Shown: positions 1 through 11,289, counted from the first letter of the stretch. The stretch: 64,000 nt of DNA from Epiperipatus broadwayi (GCA_028023455.1 JAQFVV010000017.1:6540098-6604097); one strand, 5' to 3'. Notes: generated by a model from the sequence alone, not told the origin. Program-made: numbers and translations.

Positions 1-773
1 AATTTATAGTCTATCATAACTTCTTTCATCATATATATATATATATAATTTCAATTTACATTATATGTATATTTTTAAATATATATAAATGCAAGCATAT
101 ATACACCTTTTACCAAAAACTTTTTTTTAACAGTTTGTGGTTATAATTAAATTGGCTGATATTCAACATTTTTAACTTAATTTTAATGTTGTATTATTTG
201 ATTAGATTAGTTTCTATTTTTATCTTTTTTTATACATGCTTGTTTGATTTAAATTCTAATCAAAATATGTTATTCTTGTCAGACAAAGGATATGAATAGT
301 GGAATGTAATCTTTGTAGAATATCAATACTAATACTTTTTTATTTTTTAGTCTTTATATTTATTTATTTTTAATTTCACTTTAAAACAACATGATTTGAA
401 TTAAAATTATTTAGATCAAAAATTGTTAAAATTACATCAAATCCATATAAATAAAATGTCAATCTTTTGATAATATATGAAAATTTACAATGAAAAAGAG
501 AATGGGGAAAAATATTTATTATGAACATTATTATACTAATATTATTATTTTTTTTAGTATTTAAATTCTCAGTAATTTTTTTATTATTTTGTTGATTATT
601 TAACTAGAAAAACACTAACAAAATGATTGAAACTGTCTTGACTCTTATGAGTTAATTTGAAGGGCAACAACAAACTAAAAAGTATAATTCTATCATCAGA
701 AAAGTATGTAGTAGGCATGGAGTTGATATTTGTAACCTATCTTGAATTTATCTCAATATAAAATTGTACTTAT
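1..773. other. AT-rich non-coding DNA, no gene seen
   Basis: The stretch holds AT-rich low-complexity sequence, including an (AT)n run near 33-49 and several T runs. No open frame, RNA signature or mobile-element ends could be supported. Confidence 0.7.
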
Positions 774-923
774 GTATTAGACCTGCCACCAAGGTTTGCG
801 ATGGCAGAATGCTGTACCTTTCTCCAGTGGAAGGGGGGGGGTGTTTGTGATGGCATTCTGCCATAGTTGTGACTTTTTAATATAACATTCTGCCATCGTA
901 AACTCGGGCAGCAGATCTAATAC
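774..923. mobile_element. Small MITE-like inverted-repeat element
   Basis: The ends form an imperfect terminal inverted repeat: GTATTAGACCTGCC at the left against the complement of GGCAGCAGATCTAATAC at the right. A second inverted pair, GATGGCAGAATG (799-811) and CATTCTGCCATC (887-898), lies inside, with a third related copy near 848-864 and a G8-9 run between. About 150 bp with no coding capacity fits a non-autonomous DNA transposon or a hairpin derived from one. The superfamily cannot be assigned. Confidence 0.55.
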
Positions 924-1309
924 GTAAATGCCCTTTAAAATTAATATTAAAAAAAAAAACCTGCTAAAAATATTGGTTACTAAAATATATATATATAATA
1001 AGCCACTATTTCTAAAAGCAAACCCTATAATGAAAATTCTCAAGAATTTATTTGAGATATGGATTCGAGTGCTTTTTCAAATAATCAGATTGACCAAGAA
1101 GCTATAGCTTTCTTAGCAATAAAAAACTGTTCATGAAATTTTCTTCAGAATGCAGATACTGTAATATGGTAGAATTTCTGTTGTATTTATGAAGATAAAT
1201 TATAGAATTATTGTTTCTTTCCACACTGATATATATCTTAGTATCTATAATCTTGATTGGTAAGTTTATTTATTATTTTTTTCTTTTACACTTTGTTAAT
1301 TTTCAAGTT

Positions 1310-1468
1310 CGTTATGTGTACCAAATAATGGAGGTTCAGAGACTTAAACAAACATTATTCTCTGACAATGAACTTGTCGAAAATGTTAGAATGAATGAGG
1401 ATACTTTTTTCTCAAATGAAGTGACTACTCTTCAATCCGATTTATTAATGATGAGAACTATTGAATGA
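1310..1468 (+). pseudogene. Possible PIF/Harbinger-type transposase scrap
   Basis: The end of a short open frame reads LVENVRMNEDTFFSNEV. This resembles the conserved segment of Harbinger/HARBI1-like nucleases in which a FRMS-x-x-TFF motif precedes the DDE domain. Only about 50 residues are recognisable, and the frame ends at a stop at 1466-1468. No catalytic residues or terminal repeats were found nearby, so this is a family-resemblance call only and could be chance. Confidence 0.3.
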
Positions 1469-2399
1469 ATCTGTTTGTATAGTTCAAAACATTCAAATCA
1501 GGAGTGAAATTAATCCCAATGTCTTTGTAAAGCTAAGAAATAATTGAATGCTGAACCAATCATCATTTTGATCCAGTCTTAGTAATGAGGAAATTTCTAT
1601 TTATTATACCACATAATTAGAATATCTGCATTTTCTTGAAGAATTTATATAATAGACACTATTGTCTTCTTATTGCCTCAAAATACTTTTTTTACATTAT
1701 ATATCTATCAAAGAGAGAGTGGGGCATGTTAGAGGATCTTAAGTAGTGAATAGTCATAAAATCTATTGTGTCCAAAGATCTGAGCCTGCCAGCATAAAAA
1801 TTTAATTTGCAAATGTTTACAGTTTTTTTTTTTTTTACAAATGCTCATAGGACTGGAACAATCAACTACGCCAAAATGTCTAAAAATAAATTACTATTTA
1901 AATTACATACAAAAAAATATATAATTAAAATATTTTATATAATTTTATGAACAAATGCAACATCATTTATATTCATTTTGTGTTCCTAAAATTTCTTCAT
2001 GATTTTAAGTTGTTGATCATGGCAGTTCTTAAAATATCCAGCTAGCATATTGTGGCGTTAAAATGGTTCAATATAACATTTTAGAAGTGCATATCTTAAT
2101 TTTGATTTGTATTCTCATATTGGTGTAAAGACAGTTGTTATCACAGCTATCATTCAGATCATACTTCTACTAATTGCTTTACATATGACCAAGTAATTTA
2201 GCTTCATGATATATATTTTTCGCGTAAACTACTTTTAGTTCCAGGTTGAAATTAACTGACCTAATATTTGTCAAAATAGTATAGATTTGGTTTCAAAATA
2301 TTAAGAAAATGATTGGCCCGTACCCTGAGATAAAAACTATTGTTTGCTTTACATTATTAAAATCTATACTACTAACTGGATTTCACAAGTAACTGTTGC
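1469..2399. other. AT-rich non-coding DNA, no gene seen
   Basis: There is no supported feature here apart from a T12 run near 1827 and a purine-rich patch near 1710-1722. Confidence 0.6.
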
Positions 2400-2497
2400 A
2401 GGAGCGAACTGATCTACATCCTCAGTGGATAGAGACAAACAGGATTGAACTGATACCGACAGGAGTGAACTGATCTCAAACCTTAGTGGATGGAGAC
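2400..2497. repeat. Imperfect direct repeat, about 61-bp period
   Basis: Two copies of a segment containing GAACTGATCT and AGTGGATRGAGAC occur at about 2400-2436 and 2461-2497. A partial third GAACTGATA lies between them at about 2447. This looks like a short local tandem duplication, with no coding content. Confidence 0.6.
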
Positions 2498-2874
2498 TGA
2501 CTGTTAAGTTAACTAATGACAAAATATTTGTAATTTATATTCTCAAATTAATGTATTTACAATTACATACTGTGCATATATTTATTATGTATTTCATTCT
2601 TAAAATTTGGCCTGAAGTCAATTGCTAATAAATAAAGACTAATACTTTTGCTTAAAAATACAAATCTATGTTGTTAATTATTGATAGTTTCATTTGCTCC
2701 CACTGAAACATATTTGAAAGATTGTATACATTTTCATTTAAATTCATTCATTGTTTAGGAATCAAAGTGTGCGAGGGGAGGGGGGGAGTCTTTTATATTT
2801 AAATTTTGAATAACTTAATACAAAAATGTGTTACATTTGTAATATATATCTCTCCAAATATTTTGCGAAAGAAT

Positions 2875-3273
2875 ATTAACCATCCCACAATTCATTGATT
2901 TGTACATTTGCTGCCTGTCTATTTATTAAGTCAGGCTTACATTTATGTATTAACATAGCTTCTTTTATTTTCCTTTTATTATAGTTTCTCTCAATTTGTA
3001 ATATTTTCACATTATTATAATCAAAATTAAAGCATATATACATAATCTATTATGATCATAAAAAAAACAATAATATTTCACCATCAGTTTTTATGATCAT
3101 AATAAATTATGTATTTTTAATTTTCATCATAATAATGTGAAAATATTACAAATTGAGAGAAACAATAATAAAAGGAAAAATAAAAGAAGCTACGTTAATA
3201 TATAAATGTAAGCCTGACTTAATAAATAGAGAGGCTGCAAATGTAAAAATCAGTGTATTGTGGGAAGGTTAAT
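2875..3273. mobile_element. Long near-perfect hairpin (about 190-bp arms), MITE-like
   Basis: The left arm (about 2875-3060) and right arm (about 3085-3273) are inverted copies over nearly their whole length. Matching landmarks include TTAACC-x-TCCCACAAT at the outer edge, AAGTCAGGCTTACATTTAT, and TCTCAATTTGTAATATTTTC with its complement. There is no coding capacity. A foldback MITE or a recent inverted duplication are both possible. A clear target duplication was not identified. Confidence 0.7.
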
Positions 3274-4085
3274 GCCATCATAGATAAACCTTTTAATTTT
3301 GCTACATCCAAATCTAATATCTCTTGATATTAACTGTTTTATTGAGAGAGAAACTTGTAGCTTTTGTTGCTGTTCTCCAGTTTTGATTTTAATGTTTATA
3401 GCTATTTTAAATCAAAAGATATCATTTTTTGATATATTTATTTTTTAAAAATATATTATTAACTATTTATTCAACAAATAATATATATATTTGTAAGCAT
3501 TTTTAATATTATTGAATTAAAAACAAACAAATTTGTACACACATACTATGTAATTATTTTTACAATGGCTAAAATTCAACAGTTATATAAAGCAATACAT
3601 ATATATGTAAATACTTTTATATGGATATAGATATAAACATTTTGATAAAAATATTTTTACTAAATTTATAAAGAATAAACACTAATTATATTAAAAGAAA
3701 AAAAAAATGTATATTGAATTTAACAAAAATACTGGGAAACCCATCTTGATTTCTTTCTCCATTTCTTTTGAAACAGCAGACCCAATCTCCTCCCCCATTT
3801 ATGGCTAAAATTCAAAAGCTATAAAAATTTCATTTTAATAACTTTACAAAACATAATCTGTAAATTCCTAAAGTGTAAGACAGTCAAATTTGTTAGCCAT
3901 TGGTCTTTCCTGAGAGAATTTCCAGTCTCATTTTTTCATACCAACCCTGAAATAGTACATCCAATGATTAGAAAAAGTCATATATATATAAGCAACATAA
4001 ATTCTAAGTGCAAATCTTTCCATTGTAGTCATTGATAATTTTCATGCTAAATTCAAGGGTTTTTTTTGTTGTTGTTGTTGATTGA
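3274..4085. other. AT-rich non-coding DNA, no gene seen
   Basis: The stretch contains AT and A/T runs and a (GTT)n patch near 4065-4079. Nothing else is supported. Confidence 0.6.
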
Positions 4086-4089
4086 TTCT

Positions 4090-4894
4090 GAATGACTTAA
4101 GTCAACATGGGTATGACAATAATAATGACATCAACAAGTGCTTTGGGTGTTCTTTTATATGGGTTTGCAATGATATGGATGGCTGATGAGTTGGAGAAAA
4201 TTGAAGCTTGTCCATTAAAGTTTGAAGATTTGTTATCTTAATATAAACAGCACTGCGATGAATACTGTTTCACCGTGAAATAATATAATGGAGGTCATTT
4301 ATTTTATACACATGTATATGGTCATGTATATCGATTGTATAACATGGAGTGCATAGCTGTAGGGAGCTTGAAAGTCTAGTTAGTTCATTTAAGTTTAGTA
4401 TAGACAATATACTTCTATTTGAATATTACATATGCAGCCTGTATTCTGCCCATACGTCTTCTGTGTATTTAAAGGAACATATTAAAGTCCTATATGTGAG
4501 AGGTCAGAGTGACTTAAAGTCAACATGGATATGACAATAATATTGGCATTAACAAAGGCTTTGGGTGTTCCGTCATTGGATTTTCAATGGTATGGATGGC
4601 TGAAGAGTTTGAGGGTGGAGAAGGTTGAAGCTTGTCCATTAAAATTTGAAGATTTGCTATCTTAATGTAAACTAAAAACTGATAGTATATATATAAGGGA
4701 GATGATGATGTGGGACAACTGATGAATGCTGGTTAAGCATGAACTACAAATATTGGAGATCATTTATCTTTTTCGCATGTGTGGTCATGTGTATCAGTTG
4801 TATAAGGTAGCTGTAGGGAACTTGAAAGTCTGAGTTCAAGTCCCTTCCAATTACTTATGTTTAGTATGGACAATATACTTATATTTAAATATTT
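4090..4894. repeat. Two diverged copies of an about 420-bp unit
   Basis: The segment at 4090-4428 recurs at 4508-4894. Shared landmarks are GACTTAA(A)GTCAACATGG, GCTTTGGGTGTTC, TTGAAGCTTGTCCATTAAA, TAGCTGTAGGGA and AGTATRGACAATATACTT. The copies differ by substitutions and small indels, so the duplication is old. The short open frame across the first copy is not conserved in the second and is not called as a gene. Confidence 0.75.
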
Positions 4895-4949
4895 TATATA
4901 TATATTAAAATTACAAAATGTAAAAAATGCTTTCAAATTTTTTTGTGTG

Positions 4950-5838
4950 TCATATGTTTGGCTCCAGACAAAGTCCTAACTTTGTATTCTCTACACTACA
5001 TCCTTGTTTCTTTTTTGATAAACTTTCCATCGGATTTTTTTTTTTTTGAGCAGCGGACAAGGTCCTATTTGAATCAAGTGGGAAATGATTTGCAAAGTAT
5101 TGACTGGTGAGCCTAAGAGGGGAAGTCTTTTTTTTTAGAGGCTTGAAACTAAAATCAGCATAATCTTCAATAGATAGTTCAGTGACTTGCAGCATGAATT
5201 CCAGAGATTGGGATATTGCTACCCAAAATTTTCATTAATAAAATACTGGAATTCTGTACTACTTGATCAATGAAGTGTCTAAATATTTATATATATATAT
5301 TTTTGCTGTTTTCTGGTTGTCTGTTAGTATGATAACTCATAATTGCAATATTCAACGTTGCTCATAGGGTATTACAATCACATATTAAAATGGGTTTTAT
5401 CATATTTCTCCTCTCTTGCCCCCAGAAATTCTTGAGATAGATTACGAATTGTACTCATAAAGCTGTCCTGCCATTTTAGGCCCATAACTTTTCCATAATG
5501 AAAAACTCGTATAATGCTTTATTTTTAATTTAACCTTTCTGAAATCTACTGGAAGGCCCCTTCTTTTGATGTTGATAATGCTACAAATATCTGCCGTCTT
5601 TTTTATTATATAACCGCAAGATCTGTTATCATATAGTATCCACATTGACACTGTTTTCTTTGCCTAAATAATTATTCATTGCAACACTTTTTGTGCTAAT
5701 ATGTAAAATGTCATACTTTTTGTTAATTGCTGTTCTTTTTTCATTGCCAACTCGTGACCGTTTGTTCATCTGCATAACCAAGTCGTTTCTTTCTTCTTTA
5801 TAAGCTAATGCTAAATGCACTTTTGTGAAGTTCACCAT
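4950..5838 (-). pseudogene. Decayed piggyBac-like transposase
   Basis: Three open pieces on the minus strand lie in the order expected for a piggyBac transposase. The frames at 5629-5838 and 5442-5651 include KRRGLPVDFRKVKLK, like the RKGLP-x-x-x-(K)n segment that follows the catalytic domain. The second piece ends LYEYNS, matching the EYN that precedes the conserved GGVD segment, and then meets a stop. The frame at 4950-5195 carries RLTSQYFANHFP and then GLCLEPNI, matching the C-terminal region that precedes and includes the Cys/His-rich tail (LCxxPCF). The C and H ligands are partly lost. The copy has frameshifts and stops and lacks its N-terminal third, so it is inactive. The assignment is by motif recognition, not alignment. 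Confidence 0.65.
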
Positions 5839-5903
5839 AATCTCTTCTAAATTGCATTTAGCATTAAGTTATAAAGAAGAAAAAAACCACTTTATTATGC
5901 AGA
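5769..5903. repeat. Inverted repeat flanking the piggyBac remnant
   Basis: The left arm (about 5769-5820, with TTCTTTATAAGCTAATGCTA) and the right arm (about 5852-5903) are inverted copies with a few mismatches. The arms extend outward to matching TCTGCATAA / TTATGCAGA. This may be a small MITE or a foldback at the edge of the piggyBac-like remnant. Confidence 0.6.
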
Positions 5904-5910
5904 CAGACAT

Positions 5911-6302
5911 ACATTTATAAATTTGAATTTACAAATACAAATGAAGAGAAAAATCACTGTCCCGTTTTCAGTATGCAAAAGAAAACGTTCTACTTCACAA
6001 AAAATAAAAAAAATTCAATGTAAAATAGTCTCTCTTCTTAGTATTATGTATTTTCCAGTTTGGTTTTCTTTGAAGAGCAAATTCTTATTCAAGCTAACAT
6101 TTTGATCTGGATTATATAAAACGCTAAATCATTTTTCCATAAAAGGAATACATTTTATGAACAAAGTAGATATATGTAATACTTATCGTCAATTCAGAAA
6201 GTATTGATATATGGATAATTTTTCTTTGAACCAGTACCTTTGATGAACATTTCAGTAATGCATTATAATCATTTTTCCAATTTTAAAATAATAATAATCC
6301 AT
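5911..6302. other. No supported feature
   Basis: A short plus-strand open frame (5923-6105) has no recognisable motif and biased AT-rich codons. It is not called as a gene. Confidence 0.5.
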
Positions 6303-6441
6303 TTGTAATTCACTAAATATCAGCCTTTTACAGTTACTGTACATGCGCTTTAATGAGTGTTAAATAATAAATGAATACTTTTCAGTGCCCATACAAGATA
6401 TAGCATTTAACTGTAAAAGGCTGATATTTAGTGAATTACAA
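6303..6441. mobile_element. MITE with 34-bp perfect terminal inverted repeats
   Basis: TTGTAATTCACTAAATATCA at 6303 continues to 6336 and is matched without mismatch by its complement at 6408-6441. The loop is about 70 bp. The inner part of the repeat (ATCAGCCTTT, then a GTTA/GCTA stretch, then CATGCG) is shared with the element at 29051-29202, so both belong to one dispersed family. There is no coding capacity. Confidence 0.85.
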
Positions 6442-6977
6442 TTATAAACATCGCGCTATAGATGCTTGTTTAATAATCCATTTGATAAATTAGGAAATTT
6501 TGTTACACATTTATTCATTTAATGGTTGATGTAAAGATGTATTATCCTAAGATTTATATTTGCTGTGATTCCTGCTTTTTTTTTGGAAGGGAAAACAGAT
6601 CTGGTAGAGAAATATTTTTTTAAATCCAATTCATGTCATGATCAACTATTACTAATTGCCTTTCTTTCTCCCTTATCTAGTGCATTCTTTCTCATTTATT
6701 CTTATCGCTATTAACATTGGACAGACTTTGAATTAACCATTAAAGATCATTCCGGTACACATTCTACATCAGAGGTGAATGATACCATTTTATATCTAAG
6801 AGATATAAAATAAATTGGTTATGTGTGTGCACGCTATTTAGCTATTTTATATCTAATATTTATAAAATGAATGATTTATACAATAGTAATCTTTTTACAT
6901 CCAACATGAAATAAATGAATTATATATATATACGTGTGTGTGTAATCGAATCTTACACATATCTCAGTGAAAAGATT
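6442..6977. other. No supported feature
   Basis: AT-rich sequence with an (AT)n/(GT)n patch near 6920-6942. Nothing else could be supported. Confidence 0.5.
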
Positions 6978-7383
6978 ATTTATTCTCCAAGCTGCTTGCA
7001 GCACCATCTATGAGCTGTTGACCACAAAATTCTTAAGATGCTAGTGTATGAGTTACAGCATGAAATGTGAATGTATTTCATATTTTTATGAATTATAATG
7101 TTCCTTCTATCTCCATGAAATGATGCAAATCACTTGAAAATATCATAGCTTAACTGCCATACCTAGTTTGAATCATTCCCAACTTCTCAGTGGCAATTTT
7201 GCCCAATTTAAAAACAAATGTAATTTTAGTACATTGTTCCTTCATGAGTTCAGATACAAAACACACCATCACATTTCTTTTCATAACTTATGATCCAGAT
7301 ATGCCTTAAGATCTTTGTGGTAAATCACCAAACTATTTGTATTGGTCCAGAGATAGCATTGTAGGCAGCATGGAGAGAACTAA
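6978..7383 (-). mobile_element. Internally deleted mariner with transposase N-terminal remnant
   Basis: The ends are long imperfect inverted repeats: TTCTCCAAGCTGCTTGCAG at the left against TTCTCTCCATGCTGCCTAC on the opposite strand at the right. Inside them are matching CCACAAA...CTTAAG and GAAATGTG segments. Between the arms the minus strand encodes KLGKIATEKLGMIQT, matching the mariner N-terminal FKLGKTATETFEMIQ segment of the helix-turn-helix region. The rest of the transposase is missing, so this is a non-autonomous, mariner-derived copy. It is related to the copies at 17863-19020 and 37155-37632. Confidence 0.7.
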
Positions 7384-7534
7384 TCATTAGATCGATCATC
7401 TTTTTATTGGACACACTGTCTTTATCTAACATAAAATAAGTTGCTGCATATGATCTAACATATAAAGACATAAAAAACAACCTTAAGCCTGTAATATTTC
7501 AATATATAGAATCAAAAGCATAAAAGCCTGAAAT

Positions 7535-7648
7535 TTTTTTTTTTTTTCATATGTCATAGCATCGGCCGGGACGTGAACCCACAACCGTCTGCAACCAACT
7601 ACTTGCTTGCATGGCGGCTGCGATACCTCTCGGCTAACAACGCAAGAC
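7535..7648 (-). mobile_element. tRNA-derived SINE or retroposed tRNA pseudogene
   Basis: On the minus strand a roughly 100-nt body carries an A-box-like TTAGCCGAGAGGT and a B-box-like GGTTCACGTCC with tRNA-like spacing. It is followed by an A tail (the T run at 7535-7548 on the plus strand). The insertion is flanked by a direct repeat, AAGCCTGAA(A)TT, at 7524-7534 and 7649-7659, as expected after target-primed insertion. The anticodon arm does not fold well, so it is not called as a functional tRNA. It stands out as GC-rich within AT-rich DNA. Confidence 0.8.
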
Positions 7649-7659
7649 AAGCCTGAATT

Positions 7660-9590
7660 ATTTTTGCATATAAAATACACTAGAAAAAAAAAAATCTAAT
7701 ATTGAATACTTAATTAGTTTTATTGAAAATCATTTATGTATAGAAAAACAATAATCTGTTTAAAAAGAAGAGAAGAATCTATACAATGTTTGATATAATG
7801 TAAAATGGTTTTTATTTACAAGCTAGAAACTTCTAAACATGGGATATATGGTCTGACATTCTGTTAGCTTAATAAAATATTCCCTTCCTCAAAACCCTTT
7901 ACATGTCATTTCATTTATTTTTTACTCTTTATTACTCAATTATTTTTCTAGTCTAGCTTCATTTTTTTTTTCTTTCTATTTTAATAAGAGACATTTTGAT
8001 AATTTCACTATTCTGACTTTATATCTCCCAACTTTTTTTATAAGATCTAAACAAAAAAGTATGAATGAAATCTCTTTTAAATTTCTTTTATTCTTCTCAT
8101 CCCTTTCAAATCTGTATACCTGAAAAATAAATATTCTATACTTTCCCTATCACTACATCAGAAATCCAATTTTTTTTTAAGTTCCATTTTTGCCTTCTTT
8201 CTCTTCTATTTAAAGTCTCTGCCTTTGCATTAAATATTCTTCTAATTACAACTGTGATCTATTAAAAATTAGAGTTAAAATGTAAACATGTCAAATAAGT
8301 AAATAAATTAAACTATTGTATGAGGAAATTCCTGGAATTTCAGCAAGAACTAAAATAAACACACTTACTGAAATTGCTTGATATGTGAAATGAGACTGAC
8401 AGCAATTCCACAGAAATAACTATAAGTCCAAGAAGTCCGATTGGGTAAAATTTTGTGCTTTAATAAGTAAAAAAAAAAGTGGTTAATAAACTTAGTTCTG
8501 ATTTTAAAGATTTTTTATATATTTTTTTTTAACTCATAATTTTATTAATGCAATTAAAATGAATTATTTTGTAATTTTTTTTGGACAATGAAATTTGGTA
8601 TTCATGTACCATATGATGAATATATGTGTTTTATCACTATATATACAAACATATATAGATATAATCTTTTCAATCATTATGGAAGTTATATTTTTTATTG
8701 CAATTTAGATCTTGTTAATCTGTAATTTAGAAACAGTTAATAAATTTTGAAATAATATTCAAATGCTTTGGGAATAATAATTAGTGAGTGATTGTAGATG
8801 GTCCAGCGACTTGTACAAAGCTTCAAAGCAGACATTTTTGGTCTTAAAAATGATTCATCATCATCACCACCAATCTGTCTGTTCATTTCAAGCTCAAGAT
8901 ATAAAAGTAGTGCTTGCATAGTTCAGACATTGTGATAAGTTATTTTACCAAATAGGACTGATTGTAATTTTTAATCAAACAAGCAAAATTTTAATCATTT
9001 GAACCCCTTTTAAAATTTTATTTATGATTAATGTTTTATCAATATTTTTACTAAATATAAATAAAATTTTTGTAGTAAAATTGTATTTTTATTATCTTTC
9101 AATACTATTAATATTTTTTTGATAATTTTTTTTCTTTATGTTAATTAAAAGTAGCTCATGGCAAAGTTATTAAGGTGTAATTACTTTTTCATTCCTCTTG
9201 TTGAAATTAAATTAGCTTCCTCAGATGTTATGTAACTTAGTTATATGAGACGGAGAAAAGAATCTTTTAAATGGGAAGTCAATAAAATATTAATGTATAA
9301 TTTATAAATTCATCAAGTGATAGCATTTAAATAACAGACAACATACTTTTTTTTTTTTTTTTTGATTACATTTATATTTTAGTTAAGCTAGATTTTGTTT
9401 TATTCTTATATTTAGAGATTTTCAAAAATAAAGTTCAATAATTATATTTGGAAATGAGAATTTATTTATTATTATTTTAGACATTGTCATTTTATCTTTT
9501 ATCAGGTGCAACTCTTACATAATCTTTACCCCTACCGATTTTTAAAATGATTCTCCCAGTTTATATTTAAAATCTATATAGATACTAGTA
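7660..9590. other. AT-rich non-coding DNA, no gene seen
   Basis: Pyrimidine-rich and T-rich low-complexity sequence, with T runs near 8165, 8521 and 9349. No gene, RNA or element ends were recognised. Confidence 0.6.
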
Positions 9591-9597
9591 ATCCATG

Positions 9598-10970
9598 AGC
9601 CATCTATGTAAATATGAATAAATCATTAGTCATTAGGTGATAGCACCAAGTAGATTCCTGGATTAGTTTCTGATTATTGGCTGTCATCAGTAATCCATAT
9701 CACTCGACTCTAGAACCTTCTATGTAAGTGTGAATAATCATTCGTCATCAGATGATAGCACGAAGTAGATCCCTAAATTAGTTTCTGGCTATTGTCTGCC
9801 ATCAATAATCCATAATATATCACTCTATTCTAGAGTCATCTCTATAAATATAAATAATCATTAGTCATCAGATGATAGCATCAAGTAGATCTCTGGATTA
9901 GTTTCTGGCTATTGGCTATCATCAGTAATCCATAATATATCACTCGACTCTAGAGCCATCTATGTAAGAATGAATAATCATTAGTCATCAGATGATAGCA
10001 TCAAGTAGATCCCTGGATTAGTTTCTGGCTATTGGCTATCATCAGTAATCCATAATATATCACTCGACTCTAGAGCCATCTATGTAAGAATGAATAATCA
10101 TTAGTCATCAGATGATAGCATCAAGTAGATCCCTGGATTAGTTTCTGGCTATTGGCTATCATCAGTAATCCATAATATATCACTCGACTCTAGAGCCATC
10201 TATGTAAGAATGAATAATCATTAGTCATCAGATGATAGCATCAAGTAGATCCCTGGCTTAGTTTCTGGTTATTGGTTATCATCAGTAATCCATAACATAT
10301 CACTTGATTGGAATCATCTATGTAAGTATGAATAATCATTAGTTATCAGATGATAACACCGAGTAGATCACTAGATTAGTTTTTGATTGTATGTATGTCA
10401 TCAGTAAGATTGCCATAATATATTATTCTATTCTAGAGCCATTTGTGTAAGTATAAATAATCATTACTCATCAGACGATTATCTGTCTTTAGTAATTCAT
10501 AATATATCACCACTCTAAAGCAATCTATGTAAATATGAGTAATTATTAGTCATCAGATGATAGCATCAAGTAGAGCTCTGGATTAGTTTCTGGTCATTGG
10601 TTGTCATCAGCAATCCATAATATATCACTCTGCTCTAGAGCCATCTCTATAAATATGAATAATCATTAGTCATCAGATAATAGCACCAATTAGATCCCTG
10701 GATTAGTTTCTGGCTATTGTCTGTCATCAGTAATCCATAATATTTCACTCTAGAGCCATTTATGAAAGTGTGAATAATCATTAGTTATGCAGATGCTAGC
10801 ATCAAGATGATGCATGGATTAGTTTCTGGCTATTGTCTGTCTAATATTAGTAATCCATAATATATCACTACTATAAAGCCATCTATGCAAGTATGGTCAG
10901 ATGATAGCACCAAGTAGATGTCTGGATTAGTTTCCGGCTATTGTCTGTTATCAATAATCATATTTCTCTT
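9598..10970. repeat. Satellite-like array, about twelve 120-bp units
   Basis: A unit with the landmarks GATTAGTTTCTGGCTATTG, CATCAGTAATCCATAATAT, CTCTAGAGCCATCTATGTAA and AGTCATCAGATGATAGCA repeats from about 9598 to 10970. The three units beginning near 9961, 10081 and 10201 are essentially identical and spaced exactly 120 bp apart. The outer units diverge, and one near 10430-10500 is shortened. This gradient (homogeneous centre, decayed edges) is typical of unequal crossing-over. On the minus strand each well-preserved unit carries CTGATGA, 13 nt, then GAAAC, bounded by GGATTA and TAATCC. Confidence 0.95.
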
Positions 10971-11092
10971 AATCTACTGAAGCTAGTATATTCAAACCTT
11001 ATGGTTTATAAATACTTTCCAAGTATTAGTTTGAATAGCATAATAGAAGTAAAAGTGACTACGAATTGGGTATTTATAAACGAATGTTTTCA

Positions 11093-11120
11093 TTAATGAA
11101 AGCCCATGCCCCGAAACTAG
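11093..11120 (+). other. Degenerate copy of the CTGATGA...GAAACTAG motif
   Basis: TTAATGAAAGCCCATGCC followed by CCGAAACTAG resembles the hammerhead-like cores at 14072 and 22802 (CTGATGAAAGC...GAAACTAGT). The first box is broken (TTAATGA), and no helix I partner strands were found. It is probably an eroded Penelope-like fragment just downstream of the satellite. Confidence 0.35.
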
Positions 11121-11289
11121 ATTTCAATATTTGATTGATACTATCAGCTAGTGTTCATTGAATGGTGGACTTATATAAATGGGAGCAAAGTAGAGTGGTG
11201 TTGCCAATGTGTGTTAATTATGTAACTGTGATAAATACATTTGTATATAGTTTTCACTATATTCGATTTAGTTGCGGTAAATATATATA

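Noticed and set aside
777-1043. Minus-strand 88-codon open frame
   Set aside because: It runs through the MITE and AT-rich flank; the translation is composition-driven and has no motif.
4168-4205. CTGATGAGTTGGAGAAAATTG as another hammerhead core
   Set aside because: There is no helix II length between the boxes, no conserved GUC, and the duplicate copy near 4595 lacks both boxes.
7549-7648. Functional tRNA gene
   Set aside because: The anticodon arm does not pair, the acceptor stem has mismatches, and an A tail plus target duplication show that it is a retroposed copy.
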